Positions 25,789 through 35,405 are shown, numbered from the stretch's first letter. The stretch is 64,000 bases of DNA from Gloeobacter morelensis MG652769 (GCF_021018745.1 NZ_CP063845.1:1178001-1242000), one strand, 5' to 3'. Notes: generated from the sequence alone by a model not told the origin. Translations and numbers: made by a program.

Positions 25789-26811
25789 ATGCAGGACTTG
25801 GGCGGACGGGTAGTGGCGGTAGCGGCAGCTGTAGGATTGTTCTGGGCAGGTGTGGGACCGCTGCAGGCCGCCCCGGACGCCCAGCTGCAAAAGGCCGTCA
25901 TCCAGAGTGGACTCGCAGGGGAGCGGGTACGGTTGTCGCGCGCGCGGGAATTGCTCACCATCGAGACAGGGCAATTATATACAGATAGCAATCAATTGAA
26001 GCTGGTGCTGGTGGGGTTGGCCAATCTGGTGGGTTCTCGGGACAAACAGATTACACAGGTAAAGTTGCGCGCTCAACTGCTCGGTGAGGAGCGACCGGTC
26101 GAAGCGACGGTGCCGGTGAGTCTGGCAGGCCGGATCCGGCGGCAGAGCAGCCCGGCCGGGCTCAAAAACATTGCCCTTGCCCCTTTTTCCGGAGATCTAA
26201 GTGCGCTTGCGAGCGAGCCTGCGGCTAAGCCGCGACCGGCCATCAGCACTGCCCAGAGCGCCCGGCCCCACCTGCCGGTCATTGGCGAGCCGCTGATGGC
26301 CGGTCAACCGGTGGCGGACGCCGGACGGGGTGACGAGAGCCAACTGGTGCACGCGGGCAACGCGATGCTCGTGCGCCTGGATCAGGAGGTTTCTTTAGCG
26401 TCCAGTCCGTCGGTAGCGATCAGCGCCGTGGTGGATCAGCCGGTGGTGGGGGCGCGCGGCACGATCGTCATCCCGCGTGGCAGCCGCGTGCACGGGGCGG
26501 TCGAGAAGGCCGACGGCGGGGCGCAACTGGTGATCCGCGAACTGGAAATCGACGGGAGCCGCTATGCAATCGCCGCCGCTTCAGCAGTAATCTACACGCC
26601 CCTATCTGGTGGAAGCACGAGCCCTGTGGCCCATCCGAGCGTGATGGCGGGTTACGGCGGTTTTCTGGTGGGAGGACCCATCGGCGGCCTGCTCGGGGTG
26701 CTGCTGGGGGGTCTGGCTGGTCCCGCCGCCGCCCCGCCGCGCGTCTACGGAGTCCCGGCCGGACCGCTCACGGTGCGCCTTACGGAAGATTTGAGAACAG
26801 ACCTGCCCTAA
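25789..26811 (+). CDS. Exported protein with VirB10/TrbI-like periplasmic region and glycine zipper
   Basis: The 340-residue protein has a signal peptide ([20 protein letters not shown]), an N-terminal part that includes [26 protein letters not shown], and a low-complexity linker. The C-terminal region [21 protein letters not shown] to [18 protein letters not shown] recalls the soluble barrel domain of TrbI/VirB10-like proteins. A glycine-zipper stretch follows ([22 protein letters not shown]). GGGAG precedes the ATG. No secretion or conjugation genes are near, so the similarity is structural at best. Function unknown. Confidence 0.65.
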   Translation: MQDLGGRVVAVAAAVGLFWAGVGPLQAAPDAQLQKAVIQSGLAGERVRLSRARELLTIETGQLYTDSNQLKLVLVGLANLVGSRDKQITQVKLRAQLLGEERPVEATVPVSLAGRIRRQSSPAGLKNIALAPFSGDLSALASEPAAKPRPAISTAQSARPHLPVIGEPLMAGQPVADAGRGDESQLVHAGNAMLVRLDQEVSLASSPSVAISAVVDQPVVGARGTIVIPRGSRVHGAVEKADGGAQLVIRELEIDGSRYAIAAASAVIYTPLSGGSTSPVAHPSVMAGYGGFLVGGPIGGLLGVLLGGLAGPAAAPPRVYGVPAGPLTVRLTEDLRTDLP

Positions 26812-26978
26812 CGACATTGCCAGAAAAGTGTGCTCATCTATGCACTTTACCGCTGTCCTGCGCCAGTATTGCCGCCACCGTAAAGTACAATGAAGCCAGT
26901 GAAACAGCACCAACTCAGTGCGGTATCTGTGCGAGTCCGCAGTGCGAAACGTCCAGCATCCGCAGGGAAATAGGCAGG

Positions 26979-28199
26979 ATGACCAGCAGAGCTATCTACA
27001 TGGACAACAATGCCACCACCCCGGTCGACCCGGTGGTGCTGGAGGCGATGTTGCCGTACTTTACTGAAAAATTCGGCAACGCGGCCAGCCGCAACCACGC
27101 CTACGGCTGGGAAGCGGAGGAGGCGGTCGAAAACGCCCGCGCCCAGATCGCGGCGGCGGTGGGAGCCGACCCCAAAGAGATCATCTTCACCAGCGGTGCT
27201 ACCGAATCGAACAACCTCGCCCTCAAGGGCGTGGCTGAGATGTACCGCGAGAAAGGCAACCACATCATCACCGTCGTCACCGAGCACAAGTGCGTCCTAG
27301 ATAGCGCCAAATACCTCGAACGGCACGGCTGTCGTGTCACCTACCTGCCGGTCAAGCCCGACGGTTTGGTAGATCTAGCCGAGTTGGAAGCGGCAATTAC
27401 CGCCGAGACTGTCTTGATCTCGGTGATGTTCGCCAACAACGAAATCGGCGTCATCCAGCCCGTCGCCGAAATCGCCAGGATTGCCAGGTTCCATGGCGTG
27501 CTCTTTCACACCGACGCCGCCCAGGCACTGGGCAAGGTGCCCATCGACGTGCAGGCTGTGGGTATCGATTTGATGTCGATGTCGGGCCACAAGCTCTATG
27601 GCCCCAAGGGCATTGGTGCTTTGTACGTGCGGCGCAAGAACCCGCGCGTGCGCCTCGAAGCGCAGTTGCACGGCGGCGGCCACGAGCGGGGCATGCGCTC
27701 CGGTACCCTCTATGTGCCGCTCATCGTCGGCATGGGTGCTGCGGCTGAGCGGGCAACTCAAAATCTTGAAGCAGAGGCGACCCGCACCCGCAAACTGCGC
27801 GAGCGGCTTTTGGAGCAGATTACCAGCCGGTTGAGCGAAGTCTACGTCAACGGCTCGCTAGAACATCGCCTGTCCGGCAACCTCAACTTGAGTTTCGCTT
27901 TCGTCGAAGGGGAGGCGCTGCTGATGGGTCTCAACGATACGGTGGCGCTCTCCTCGGGGTCGGCATGCACCTCGGCGTCGCTGGAGCCCAGTTACGTGCT
28001 CAAGGCGCTGGGGGTGGGCGACGAATTGGCCCACTCCTCGCTGCGCTTCGGGATCGGCCGCTTCAATACTGAAGAGGACATCGACCGTACCAGCGCCAAG
28101 ATCGTCGAGGTGGTCAACCGCCTGCGCCAGATGTCACCCTTGTGGGAGATGCACCAGCAGGGCATCGACCTGCAGCGGGTGGCCTGGACCGCCCACTGA
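26979..28199 (+). CDS. Cysteine desulfurase (NifS/IscS family)
   Basis: From the ATG at 26979 the 406-residue PLP enzyme starts [22 protein letters not shown], the conserved NifS/IscS start. The PLP-binding lysine is in [16 protein letters not shown], and the catalytic cysteine in [21 protein letters not shown], a flexible loop of class I desulfurases. It removes sulfur from cysteine for Fe-S cluster and thiolated-product biosynthesis. AGGCAGG lies before the ATG; the open frame upstream of it is not conserved. An IscA-type carrier gene follows 92 nt downstream, and the two probably act in the same pathway. Confidence 0.92.
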   Translation: MTSRAIYMDNNATTPVDPVVLEAMLPYFTEKFGNAASRNHAYGWEAEEAVENARAQIAAAVGADPKEIIFTSGATESNNLALKGVAEMYREKGNHIITVVTEHKCVLDSAKYLERHGCRVTYLPVKPDGLVDLAELEAAITAETVLISVMFANNEIGVIQPVAEIARIARFHGVLFHTDAAQALGKVPIDVQAVGIDLMSMSGHKLYGPKGIGALYVRRKNPRVRLEAQLHGGGHERGMRSGTLYVPLIVGMGAAAERATQNLEAEATRTRKLRERLLEQITSRLSEVYVNGSLEHRLSGNLNLSFAFVEGEALLMGLNDTVALSSGSACTSASLEPSYVLKALGVGDELAHSSLRFGIGRFNTEEDIDRTSAKIVEVVNRLRQMSPLWEMHQQGIDLQRVAWTAH

Positions 28200-28291
28200 C
28201 TTTCTTTTGCCCACCGCACACCCTGAGCGGACTGCCGTCGCCGACTGCCAGGCCGAACAATCCAAAACCCTACCCACCCAGGAATGACACC

Positions 28292-28666
28292 ATGACCACC
28301 AGCATCGACACCGCTCCGGCCCGTCGCCTTCCGCGCCGGGGCATCCAGATGACCGAAAGCGCCCTCGCCGAGGTGATGCGCCTGCGCGAGCGCCGCGGCG
28401 GCGATCTGATGCTGCGCGTCGGCGTCAAAGGCGGCGGTTGCTCGGGCCTCAGCTACACGATGGACTTCGAAGAAGCATCCAACGTCACCGCCCACGACGA
28501 GGTCTTCGACCACAGCGGCTTTAAAGTTGTCTCCGACAAAAAGAGTCTGTTGTTTCTCTACGGGCTGGTGCTCGATTACAGCGACGAATTGTTGGGCGGC
28601 GGCTTCAAGTTCAACAACCCCAACGCCGAGCGCTCCTGCTCCTGCGGCAGTTCCTTCTCGGCCTAG
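28292..28666 (+). CDS. Fe-S cluster assembly protein IscA/SufA/HesB type
   Basis: The 124-residue protein has the HesB/IscA domain: QMTESALAEVMRLRERRG, LRVGVKGGGCSGLSYTMDFE (first cysteine) and the C-terminal SCSCGSSF pair. The three cysteines bind iron or a [2Fe-2S] cluster for transfer to apo-proteins. The N-terminal extension of about 20 residues is slightly long. Its position between the cysteine desulfurase and rsmE supports a role in cluster assembly. The ATG at 28292 was selected since the frame upstream overlaps nifS. Confidence 0.92.
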   Translation: MTTSIDTAPARRLPRRGIQMTESALAEVMRLRERRGGDLMLRVGVKGGGCSGLSYTMDFEEASNVTAHDEVFDHSGFKVVSDKKSLLFLYGLVLDYSDELLGGGFKFNNPNAERSCSCGSSFSA

Positions 28667-28680
28667 CGGCGCACCGCCCC

Positions 28681-29397
28681 ATGGGCAGTACCACCCGGCT
28701 GTTTCTCGACCCGGTTCAGTTTAGTGCTGATACCGCCCGGCTCGACCCAGCCCAGTCGCATTACCTCAGGCAGGTACTGCGGCTGCGGGACGGAGCAAGC
28801 TGCATCATCGGCGACGGTCTGGGCAACACCTGGCAGGCGACGCTTGCGGGCAACACCGCCCGGCTCGGCCCGCTTTTGCCCCGAACGGGCGAATTGCCCC
28901 TGCCGGTCACTATCGCCTGCGCGGTTCCCAAGGGCGATCGCTGGGACTGGCTATTACAGAAGTCTACAGAGCTGGGGGCAGACCGGATTGTGCCGCTGGT
29001 GTGCGAGCGCTCGGTGGTGCAGCCGGATGCCAAGCGGCGCGTGCGCTGGCAGGCGATCGTCCGCGAAGCCGCGGAGCAGTCGGAGCGCGCCGTGCTGCCC
29101 GTCGTCGAGCTACCGGCCTTGTTCGGTGTATTCCTGAAGCACCCTGCCCGGGGTACCCGGCTTATCTGCACCGCCCGCGGTGTGCGGCCGTCTTTGTTGA
29201 ATTTTTTGCCGACTACCGCCCTGACGTTGCTATTTGGTCCGGAAGGGGGGTTTAGCGAGAGCGAAGTGGCCGCAGCCACCGACGTCGGCTACCAGGTATG
29301 CAGCCTGGGCAGCCGCATTCTGCGCACCGAGACCGCGCCGTTGCTCGCCCTCGGTTGGATTGCCGCCTGGTATGAAGGGAAGCCTGAGGACACTTGA
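28681..29397 (+). CDS. rsmE: 16S rRNA (uracil-1498-N3)-methyltransferase RsmE
   Basis: The 238-residue protein is a SPOUT-class methyltransferase of the RsmE family. It has an N-terminal PUA-like domain (HYLRQVLRLRDGASCIIGDGLGNTW) and the knot region with KSTELGADRIVPLVCERSVV, VREAAEQSERAVLPVV, LLFGPEGGFSESEVAAA and SLGSRILRTETAPLLAL. It methylates U1498 of 16S rRNA using S-adenosylmethionine. It starts 14 nt after the iscA stop, so it is likely in the same transcript. Confidence 0.93.
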   Translation: MGSTTRLFLDPVQFSADTARLDPAQSHYLRQVLRLRDGASCIIGDGLGNTWQATLAGNTARLGPLLPRTGELPLPVTIACAVPKGDRWDWLLQKSTELGADRIVPLVCERSVVQPDAKRRVRWQAIVREAAEQSERAVLPVVELPALFGVFLKHPARGTRLICTARGVRPSLLNFLPTTALTLLFGPEGGFSESEVAAATDVGYQVCSLGSRILRTETAPLLALGWIAAWYEGKPEDT

Positions 29398-29461
29398 CGC
29401 TCCCTGGCGCAGATGCCACGATCGAATTACAAGATGTTACGCACAAGCCGCCGAGGATGCC

Positions 29462-29806
29462 ATGCTTGTCCCTTTCGACCCTTCGCAATTTGAATCCGAG
29501 TCGGCCACCGGCGAACGGCCGCAGGATAACAAACTCGTCCATTACCTGCGCATGCAGCCGCCCGAGTTGCTTTCGCAGATCGCCCAATCCGTCACCCCAG
29601 ACGTGCACCAGATGATCGCAGGCAATATCCAGGGGCTGATGGGTAGCCTGCCGAGCAGCCAGTTCAATGTTCAAGTCAGCACCAACCGCGACAACCTCTC
29701 GGCTTTGCTCGCCTCGGCGATGATGACCGGCTATTTTCTGCGCAACGTCGAGCAGCGCATGGAACTGGAAGGCCGCCTGAATGCCGCCCTTGGCGGCGAG
29801 GACTGA
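29462..29806 (+). CDS. DUF760-family protein
   Basis: From the ATG at 29462 (GAGG upstream) the 114-residue protein has the DUF760 pattern of cyanobacteria and plastids: LVHYLRMQPPELLSQIAQSVTPDVHQMI then LLGSLPSSQFNVQVSTNRDNLSALLASAMMTGYFLRNVEQRMELE, read across the sequence with small differences. Plant relatives are chloroplast proteins of unclear role. It is the last gene of the nifS-iscA-rsmE run and is followed by an intrinsic terminator. Confidence 0.8.
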   Translation: MLVPFDPSQFESESATGERPQDNKLVHYLRMQPPELLSQIAQSVTPDVHQMIAGNIQGLMGSLPSSQFNVQVSTNRDNLSALLASAMMTGYFLRNVEQRMELEGRLNAALGGED

Positions 29807-29833
29807 GCACGTCCGTCGCTGCCATCGCAGCCG

Positions 29834-29869
29834 ATGCCTCACACCGCAAAAGCACGGGTGAGGCATTTT
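29834..29869 (+). terminator. Intrinsic terminator after the DUF760 gene
   Basis: ATGCCTCAC (29834-29842) and GTGAGGCAT (29858-29866) form a 9-bp stem, followed at once by TTT. It lies 28 bases after the DUF760 stop codon and closes the nifS-iscA-rsmE-DUF760 run. Confidence 0.7.
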
Positions 29870-30094
29870 GCTATGTTGCTGAGTAACGGTCCCAACGCGG
29901 AATCAGGATAACAAATCCCGAGAGGCTCTGGGGGTAGATATACGCATGCGCTGCAGACAAAATTTCGCGAACAACTTGGTGGCGGCATGAAACCCTTACC
30001 CCCGCAGCCGGAGGTCTATGCTAAATTCCCACAAGCAGTGTTCGCCGGTACGGCATGCCGTTTACTACCCGAACAAAAGGGACTTGTAGCGCGC
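29870..30094. other. Intergenic region with no clear gene
   Basis: The 225 bases between the terminator and the HTH gene have no recognised feature. A 45-codon plus-strand ORF (29987-30124, beginning MKPLPPQPEVYAKFPQ) overlaps the end of the minus-strand regulator gene and has no ribosome-binding site; I do not call it a gene. Confidence 0.4.
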
Positions 30095-30496
30095 TTAGAG
30101 GACGCTGGTTTCTTTTTCATTTAGTGAAGGGTATTCGTCTTCATCGGTCGAAAGCAGCGTCGAACCCTTCGCCCAAGTGAGCAACGAAATCAAAAACGAC
30201 TGGTAGCCAACGTGGCGCCTTTGGGCTTCGTCCTTAAGCCACTTAAGCAGCTCTCCGGGCATCCGGATGCTGATGAGAAAGCGTTCGTCAGTCTTCGCCG
30301 CTTCAAGGGTTTCATCGAGACTGGTGCGCGGCTTGTAGGCAAAACGTTTCCACACGTGGCGGTAACGATAAATAGTGCTCACCGAGAGCTGGGTCTCGGA
30401 GGCGAGTTCGCGCACCAACTGGCTACTTTGCATCGGCAGCGCATTCTTTTTATGCAGCGCCTTCAATGCCAACTCGATCTTCTCCTGGTTTTCCAT
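30095..30496 (-). CDS. Probable HTH DNA-binding regulator
   Basis: The 133-residue protein starts with a helix-turn-helix-like part (LVRELASETQLSVSTIYRYRHVWKRF), where STIYRYRHVW is a plausible recognition helix. A second part (FLISIRMPGELLKWLKDEAQRRHVGYQSFLISLL) resembles a ribbon-helix-helix fold as in CopG/Arc-type proteins. It has no known family to my knowledge. The last residues are acidic. The gene is between the terminator and the GDPD gene, on the same strand as GDPD and chlP. Confidence 0.6.
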   Translation of the reverse strand: MENQEKIELALKALHKKNALPMQSSQLVRELASETQLSVSTIYRYRHVWKRFAYKPRTSLDETLEAAKTDERFLISIRMPGELLKWLKDEAQRRHVGYQSFLISLLTWAKGSTLLSTDEDEYPSLNEKETSVL

Positions 30497-30555
30497 ATCT
30501 ACTGGTTTCCCTCCGGGATCATGGCTTGCTGTTGCAAACTATACATCAAACATAG

Positions 30556-31488
30556 CTAAGTTCCCGGGGAAGTGGGAGGCGATTTTTTGACTTTTTTGCA
30601 ATCCAGCGCCTGCAGAAGATCGGGCACATCGGTAACCAAACCGTTCACCCGCCATTCGGTAAGTACAGCCATTTCCTTGGTATCATTGACAGTCCAGGGT
30701 ATTACCTGTAGACCGGCCGCCTGGGCTATCTCGACTGCGGAGCGATCGATAGACTGGTAGTAGGGACACCACAGCTGTGAATTAAGGTGTTGCATATCGG
30801 CCAGCAAATTGACCGGTGTATGTGCGGTAAGTAGGGCAGTTCGGATCGTGCGATTGCACTGCCCGATCGTCTGAAGTGCGCGGGGCACAAAGGACAGAAC
30901 CACAACATTCTTACAGAAACTCGATCGTTCAATCGCAGAGGCAACACACCGTTCGAAGCGCTCGGCATGGGGGCCAAGCCAAAGGGCGTCATAAAACGGG
31001 GCGCGTTTGATCTCAAGAAATATGCGAATACTTCGCAAATATAGCGCCTGTTCGGCACCCAATTGGCCATAAGCCGCTAGCAACGCGAACACCTGCTCGA
31101 GGGTAGGCGGCACAAAGACGCTAGGTACATTTTTCATCACCAGCGGTGCGATCCGGCCGGTATAGAGGGTTTTTGGGCGCTCTGCGGGCCCCAATTCGAA
31201 CTGGCAATCAGCGATGTAATTATCTTGAATCGTTGACAGTTCCAACTCCCCCCAGCAGGGTGGCTCCCCAGGAAGCGGACCGGTGCTGAGGCGGCATTTG
31301 CCGGGCAGCGGGCGCGGGTCGTGGCTGACCAGCACCTGGCCGTCGCCGCTCAGGTGCAAGTCCATCTCGATACCGTCGACGCGCAGGTCGAGGGCTCTTT
31401 CGAAAGCCGGCAGCGTATTCTCGGGCACCTGCGCCCGGCAGCCGCGGTGGGCGATGACGAGCGGTCTAGCGGGTGGGGGAGAGAGCAT
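30556..31488 (-). CDS. Glycerophosphodiester phosphodiesterase family protein
   Basis: The 310-residue protein has the GDPD signature: LVIAHRGCRAQVPENTLPAFERALDLRVDGIEMDLHLSGDGQVLVSHD (read in parts), with the catalytic His pair HRG and SHDP and the metal ligands in EMDLH. The C-terminal part VIPWTVNDTKEMAVLTEWRVNGLVTDVPD is also conserved. It hydrolyses glycerophosphodiesters to glycerol-3-phosphate and an alcohol. The start overlaps the chlP 3' end by 23 bases, and no signal peptide is visible, so it is probably cytoplasmic. Confidence 0.9.
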   Translation of the reverse strand: MLSPPPARPLVIAHRGCRAQVPENTLPAFERALDLRVDGIEMDLHLSGDGQVLVSHDPRPLPGKCRLSTGPLPGEPPCWGELELSTIQDNYIADCQFELGPAERPKTLYTGRIAPLVMKNVPSVFVPPTLEQVFALLAAYGQLGAEQALYLRSIRIFLEIKRAPFYDALWLGPHAERFERCVASAIERSSFCKNVVVLSFVPRALQTIGQCNRTIRTALLTAHTPVNLLADMQHLNSQLWCPYYQSIDRSAVEIAQAAGLQVIPWTVNDTKEMAVLTEWRVNGLVTDVPDLLQALDCKKVKKSPPTSPGT

Positions 31489-32662
31489 TGCCCCGCAGCA
31501 GCGAGCCGAGCGTCTTGAGGGTGATTTTGGTCTGCACGAAGGGACCGGCGGGGACCACGGTCTTGTACAGGTACGAATCGAACGTCAGCCGCTGCACATC
31601 GCGGTCGGCGCACATCTCGACGAACGCCTCGCGGGTAGCATCGCTGCGGTAGAAGACATCCTGCAGGATCGAGAGCACCCGGTAGGTGAGGCCGTACTGG
31701 CGGTCCCAGCGCCGCACGTATTCGCCCAATTGCGCTTCGGAGGGCAGCTTGCCTCCTGCTGCCGCCTCGACGATCGTCTGGGCGGCCATGCGGCCGGACT
31801 TGGCGGCGAAGTAGATGCCTTCGCCGCTCGATTTGGTGACGTAACCCGCGGCGTCGCCCACCAGCATTACCCGGTCTACCACCCGGCGTGGGCGCGAGCG
31901 CTCCGGCAGCGGGTGCGCTTCAATTTTGATAATCTTGCCCCCGGCGATTTTGTCCCCCGCCCGCTCGCGCAGCGCCTTCTGCATGCGGCGGATGCCGTCT
32001 TTGTTGGGGGACATGGTGCCGGTGCCGACGGCGACGTGATTTGACTTCGGAAAGATCCAGGCATAAAAATCGGGCGAGACGTCAAAACCCAGGTACATCT
32101 CGGCGCGATCTTCGTAGTAGGCCATCTTCTCAGGCGGCAACTCGATGCGCTCTTGAAAGGCGATGGCGTAGGGTACGTCCCCGGCGTCGATGGTCTTGGC
32201 AATCTTCGAGTGAAAGCCGTCGGCACCGATCACGATGTCCGCTTTGAGGGAGCGGGCGTTGCCCTCCTTGTCGCGGTACTCCAGAACGTAGGGGGTGCCG
32301 CGCTTGAGTGCGGTGAAGGTGCCCTCGACGAGGTGCGCTCCCTGCGAAGCGGCCCGGTTGCGCAAGAACCCATCGAGCACCTCGCGGCGGCACATGCCGA
32401 TGTATTCGTCCTGCTTGGTCAGGGAGATGTCCACCGCGTGGTTGCTCGGGGCAATCATCGACATGTTGCGCACGCGCCGGTCGATGATCTCGCCGGGCAA
32501 ATCGAATTCGCTCACCATGCACAGCGGAATCGCCCCGCCGCAGGGTTTAGCGTTGCTTAGGTTCTTCTCGATGAGATAAGTTTCAAATCCGGCCTTCGCA
32601 CAGATTTCGGCGGCGCTCGAACCGCCAGGACCCGAACCCACCACCGCTACTCGAAGTGTCAC
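31466..32662 (-). CDS. chlP: Geranylgeranyl diphosphate/chlorophyll reductase ChlP
   Basis: Starting at the GTG at 32662, the 398-residue flavoprotein has the Rossmann motif VAVVGSGPGGSSAAEICAKAGF, PCGGAIPLCMVSEFDLP, the mid-region IVIGADGFHSKIAK and the second FAD motif VMLVGDAAGYVTKSSGEGIYFAAKSG. This matches ChlP, which reduces the geranylgeranyl side chain to phytyl for chlorophyll a, tocopherol and phylloquinone. GGAGGG precedes the GTG. A protein extended to 32713 is less likely. Its presence is direct evidence for a chlorophyll-making phototroph. Confidence 0.95.
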   Translation of the reverse strand: MTLRVAVVGSGPGGSSAAEICAKAGFETYLIEKNLSNAKPCGGAIPLCMVSEFDLPGEIIDRRVRNMSMIAPSNHAVDISLTKQDEYIGMCRREVLDGFLRNRAASQGAHLVEGTFTALKRGTPYVLEYRDKEGNARSLKADIVIGADGFHSKIAKTIDAGDVPYAIAFQERIELPPEKMAYYEDRAEMYLGFDVSPDFYAWIFPKSNHVAVGTGTMSPNKDGIRRMQKALRERAGDKIAGGKIIKIEAHPLPERSRPRRVVDRVMLVGDAAGYVTKSSGEGIYFAAKSGRMAAQTIVEAAAGGKLPSEAQLGEYVRRWDRQYGLTYRVLSILQDVFYRSDATREAFVEMCADRDVQRLTFDSYLYKTVVPAGPFVQTKITLKTLGSLLRGNALSPTR

Positions 32663-32766
32663 TGGTTTCCCTCCGCCGCAAGACGCCCGACTGGTGCGCA
32701 TACTAACACGCACTTTCGCGGCTCCCGGTGGGAGATTGCGCAGTGTAACAAAACGTCGCGGCCGGG

Positions 32767-33255
32767 TTAGCGCTCGCGACCCTTGTCCAGAATCTTGAGA
32801 TAGAGCCGCTTGTAGCCAGTCTCCAGGTCGTTGGTGGGGTCGGTGAGTTTGCCGCGCACGGGTGTGCGGCCGTAGGCGCTGGTAAATTCGTACTTATCCC
32901 CGGTGTAGAGCGCCTCGTTGACGTCGGTCGATTCGGTACCGCCCATCAGTTGCCAGCGTCCGCCGATAAATTCGAGCTGGTAGCGCGCCTTATCCAGCGT
33001 CTGCGACGGGCGGACGATGCCGGCTCGAATCAGGCCCTTAAACGGGCGGTCGGCCCGGTCGGTGGTGCTGACTTGAAAGCGCACGTCGGTGTAGCGGCAG
33101 CGGCCGCTCTGGCAGAAACGGGTTTTTTCGAGCTGTTCGATGATTTTGATTAGACGATTGCGCGCCTCGGCCTCGCTCACTTTGCCCGCCGCCCCCGCCG
33201 CGAGCAGGCCGCAGGCAAGCACGGCCACCAGGCCCAGGCTCTGTCTTCTGCGCAC
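32767..33255 (-). CDS. Exported hypothetical protein
   Basis: The gene starts at a GTG at 33255 preceded by a near-perfect AAGGAGG at eight bases, so expression is well supported. The protein (162 residues) has a signal peptide (LGLVAVLACGLLAAGAAG) and a mature part that starts with SEAEARNRLIKIIEQLEKTRFCQSGRCRYTD, with two nearby cysteines that could form a disulfide. No family is recognised. It follows obgE by 16 nt on the same strand, so it is probably co-transcribed with it. Confidence 0.75.
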   Translation of the reverse strand: MRRRQSLGLVAVLACGLLAAGAAGKVSEAEARNRLIKIIEQLEKTRFCQSGRCRYTDVRFQVSTTDRADRPFKGLIRAGIVRPSQTLDKARYQLEFIGGRWQLMGGTESTDVNEALYTGDKYEFTSAYGRTPVRGKLTDPTNDLETGYKRLYLKILDKGRER

Positions 33256-33271
33256 TTGGGATACCTCCTTC

Positions 33272-34279
33272 CTATGTCGTCACACCCTGGGGAACCTCCA
33301 GAACCTGCCAGACCCGCGCGAGCAGCGCGTCGAGGTTGCTTCTCGCTGCTGCTGAGATCACCAGCACCGGCTCGCCTGTCTCAATCGACAGCATCCGCCG
33401 CCAGTGCTCCGCCTCCTCAGGGAGGCAGACATCGGCTTTGTTGAGGGCGACGATCCGGGGTTTATGGAGCAGCTCGCGGCCGTAGCGGCCCAGTTCGTCG
33501 ATGACCGTCCGGTAGTCGGCCAACGGATCGACACTGTCCAGAGCAATCAGCTGCACCAGCACGCGCGTGCGCTCGATATGGCGCAAAAATTCGTGCCCGA
33601 GCCCGACGCCCTGGTGGGCCCCCTCGATGAGCCCTGGAATGTCGGCAAAGACGACCCCGTCGCCGGTTACCTTGCGCACCACCCCCAGATTGGGCACCAG
33701 CGTCGTAAACGGGTAGTCCGCGATGCGCGGGCGTGCCGCCGAGAGTACCGAGATGAGCGTCGATTTGCCGGCATTCGGCAGCCCGATAATCCCGACTTCG
33801 GCAAGCAGCTTCAATTCGAGCAAAAGCTTGCGCTGCTGGCCCAATCTGCCCTCGGTGGCGTAGTCTGGGGCGCGGTTCTGGTTGCTGGCAAAGTGGGTAT
33901 TGCCGTGGCCGCCCCGGCCCCCCACCGCCACTACCAGCCGCTGGCCCGGTTCGGTAAGATCGCCTATCGTCTCGCCGGTCACGGCATCCTGCACCACCGT
34001 GCCGCAGGGGACAGCAATCACCAGATCTTTGCCCTTGGCGCCGGTGAGATTTTTGGGGCCGCCCTTGGCGCCGTCGTCGGCTTCGAAGCGGTGGCGATAC
34101 TTAAAATCGAGCAGCGTCTGCAAATTGGCGGTCGCCTCCAGCACCACCGCGCCGCCGTGGCCGCCGTCTCCACCCGCCGGCCCGCCCGCCGGCACGTACT
34201 TCTCGCGGCGGTAGGCCACCATACCGTCGCCGCCTCTGCCCCCTTCGACTTCGATTTCTGATCGATCGATAAACTGCAT
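33272..34279 (-). CDS. obgE: Obg GTPase
   Basis: The 335-residue protein has an N-terminal glycine-rich Obg fold ([36 protein letters not shown] in parts) and a P-loop GTPase domain: [15 protein letters not shown] (G1), [12 protein letters not shown] (G2), [26 protein letters not shown] (G3) and NKADVC (G4). Obg is an essential GTPase that associates with the 50S ribosome and stress control. The C-terminal OCT domain of some Obg proteins is absent, as usual in cyanobacteria. It starts with ATG at 34279. Confidence 0.95.
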   Translation of the reverse strand: MQFIDRSEIEVEGGRGGDGMVAYRREKYVPAGGPAGGDGGHGGAVVLEATANLQTLLDFKYRHRFEADDGAKGGPKNLTGAKGKDLVIAVPCGTVVQDAVTGETIGDLTEPGQRLVVAVGGRGGHGNTHFASNQNRAPDYATEGRLGQQRKLLLELKLLAEVGIIGLPNAGKSTLISVLSAARPRIADYPFTTLVPNLGVVRKVTGDGVVFADIPGLIEGAHQGVGLGHEFLRHIERTRVLVQLIALDSVDPLADYRTVIDELGRYGRELLHKPRIVALNKADVCLPEEAEHWRRMLSIETGEPVLVISAAARSNLDALLARVWQVLEVPQGVTT

Positions 34280-34554
34280 CGCCCGCCTGTTCGCTCAGAT
34301 CCCATCGTAGCCAGCCAAGACCGAACGGCACCGAAAAGGGCGGCACTCCCCCGGGGAAGGAGAGACTCAACCATTGACAAAGAATTTTCTCCACCCCAGG
34401 GTGCAAGCGCGGGGAGCCCCCCAGTTCACAGAATATGGGAGCGGACTTTTTTGTATTGAAAACTTTTGAATTCGAGCCATCTTGGCATTCGAAATCCATG
34501 GGCATTTGTTTGACAAGTCCGCACAAAGCCGTTTATTCATTCGGGGAGCTTTCG
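34280..34554. promoter_or_regulatory. Divergent spacer with promoter for the Mn catalase gene
   Basis: The 275 bases separate obgE (minus) from the Mn catalase gene (plus). TTGACA at 34510-34515 with TTTATT at 34532-34537 (16-base spacer) is a good sigma-70-like promoter for the catalase, 18 bases before its ATG. A second TTGACA at 34374-34379 has no convincing -10. GGGGAGC near 34543-34549 is the catalase ribosome-binding site. Confidence 0.45.
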
Positions 34555-35247
34555 ATGTTCATTCACAAAAAAGAACCGATCCACGCAGTCAAGATTGATG
34601 AAGCCAACCCGCGCTTTGCCCAACTGCTGCTTGAGCAGTTCGGCGGGGCGACAGGAGAACTTTCAGCCGCTTTGCAGTATTGGGTGCAGTCGTTCCACAT
34701 CGAGCATCCGGGCATCAAGGACATGCTGCAGGACATCGCCGTTGAGGAATTCGGCCATCTGGAGATGGTGGGCAAGCTCATCGAGGGGCACACCAAAAAT
34801 GTCGATCAGACCGATGCGTTCAAGAGCACGCTCTTCGCCGTGCGCGGCGTCGGACCGCACTTTCTTGACAGCCAGGGGTCGGCCTGGACCGCCGCCTACC
34901 TCAACGAAGGGGGAGACGTAGTGCGCGACTTGCGCGCCAATATTGCCGCCGAGGCGGGAGCAAGACAGACCTACGAAGCGCTCATTAAGCTAGCGCCCGA
35001 CGAAGGCACCCGCAAAACCCTGGTACATCTGCTGACCCGCGAGATCTCCCATACCCAAATGTTCATGAAGGCCCTCGATTCGCTGGGCAAACTCACCGAC
35101 CCGCTGTTCGGTTCGATCGAGCCCGACGAGACGGTGCGCCTGTACTACAACCTGTCCTCCAATGGCGCTCAGGCCGACGAGCGCGGCCCGTGGAATACCG
35201 AACCCACCTTCGAGTACGTCGCCGATCCGCTCGCCCGGGCACAGTAG
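34555..35247 (+). CDS. Manganese catalase
   Basis: From the ATG at 34555 the 230-residue protein is a ferritin-like di-manganese catalase. The four-helix bundle carries the ligands in ATGELSAALQYWVQS, IAVEEFGHLEMVGKLIE, AEAGARQTYEAL and LTREISHTQMF. It breaks down hydrogen peroxide without haem and is expected in the cytoplasm or periphery. Length and motifs fit the short cyanobacterial type. The earlier ATG at 34435 overlaps the promoter and is rejected. It protects against photosynthetic oxidative stress. Confidence 0.93.
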   Translation: MFIHKKEPIHAVKIDEANPRFAQLLLEQFGGATGELSAALQYWVQSFHIEHPGIKDMLQDIAVEEFGHLEMVGKLIEGHTKNVDQTDAFKSTLFAVRGVGPHFLDSQGSAWTAAYLNEGGDVVRDLRANIAAEAGARQTYEALIKLAPDEGTRKTLVHLLTREISHTQMFMKALDSLGKLTDPLFGSIEPDETVRLYYNLSSNGAQADERGPWNTEPTFEYVADPLARAQ

Positions 35248-35255
35248 CAAGGATT

Positions 35256-35295
35256 GAACCCATTTGGAGGCCTGTTGCGGTTTTCCAATGGGTTC
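35256..35295 (+). other. Hairpin after the Mn catalase gene
   Basis: GAACCCATTTGGA (35256-35268) and TCCAATGGGTTC (35284-35295) form a 12-bp stem with one bulged base and a loop of about 15 bases, starting nine bases after the catalase stop. No T-run follows, so it is not a typical intrinsic terminator. It could stabilise the catalase mRNA end or lower expression of the next gene. Confidence 0.45.
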
Positions 35296-35405
35296 GATTC
35301 GGTGCGGCCGATCCGGCTTGCCCAGCCGCTTCAGGCAAACCACCCGAGTCCCTCGGCAAACGGTGGTATCTTGGGAGAACGCAACAAGCGGGGAGGAGGT
35401 ACCCC

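Noticed and set aside
29987-30124. 45-codon ORF MKPLPPQPEVYAKFPQ
   Set aside because: No ribosome-binding site and it overlaps the end of the HTH gene antisense; too little support.
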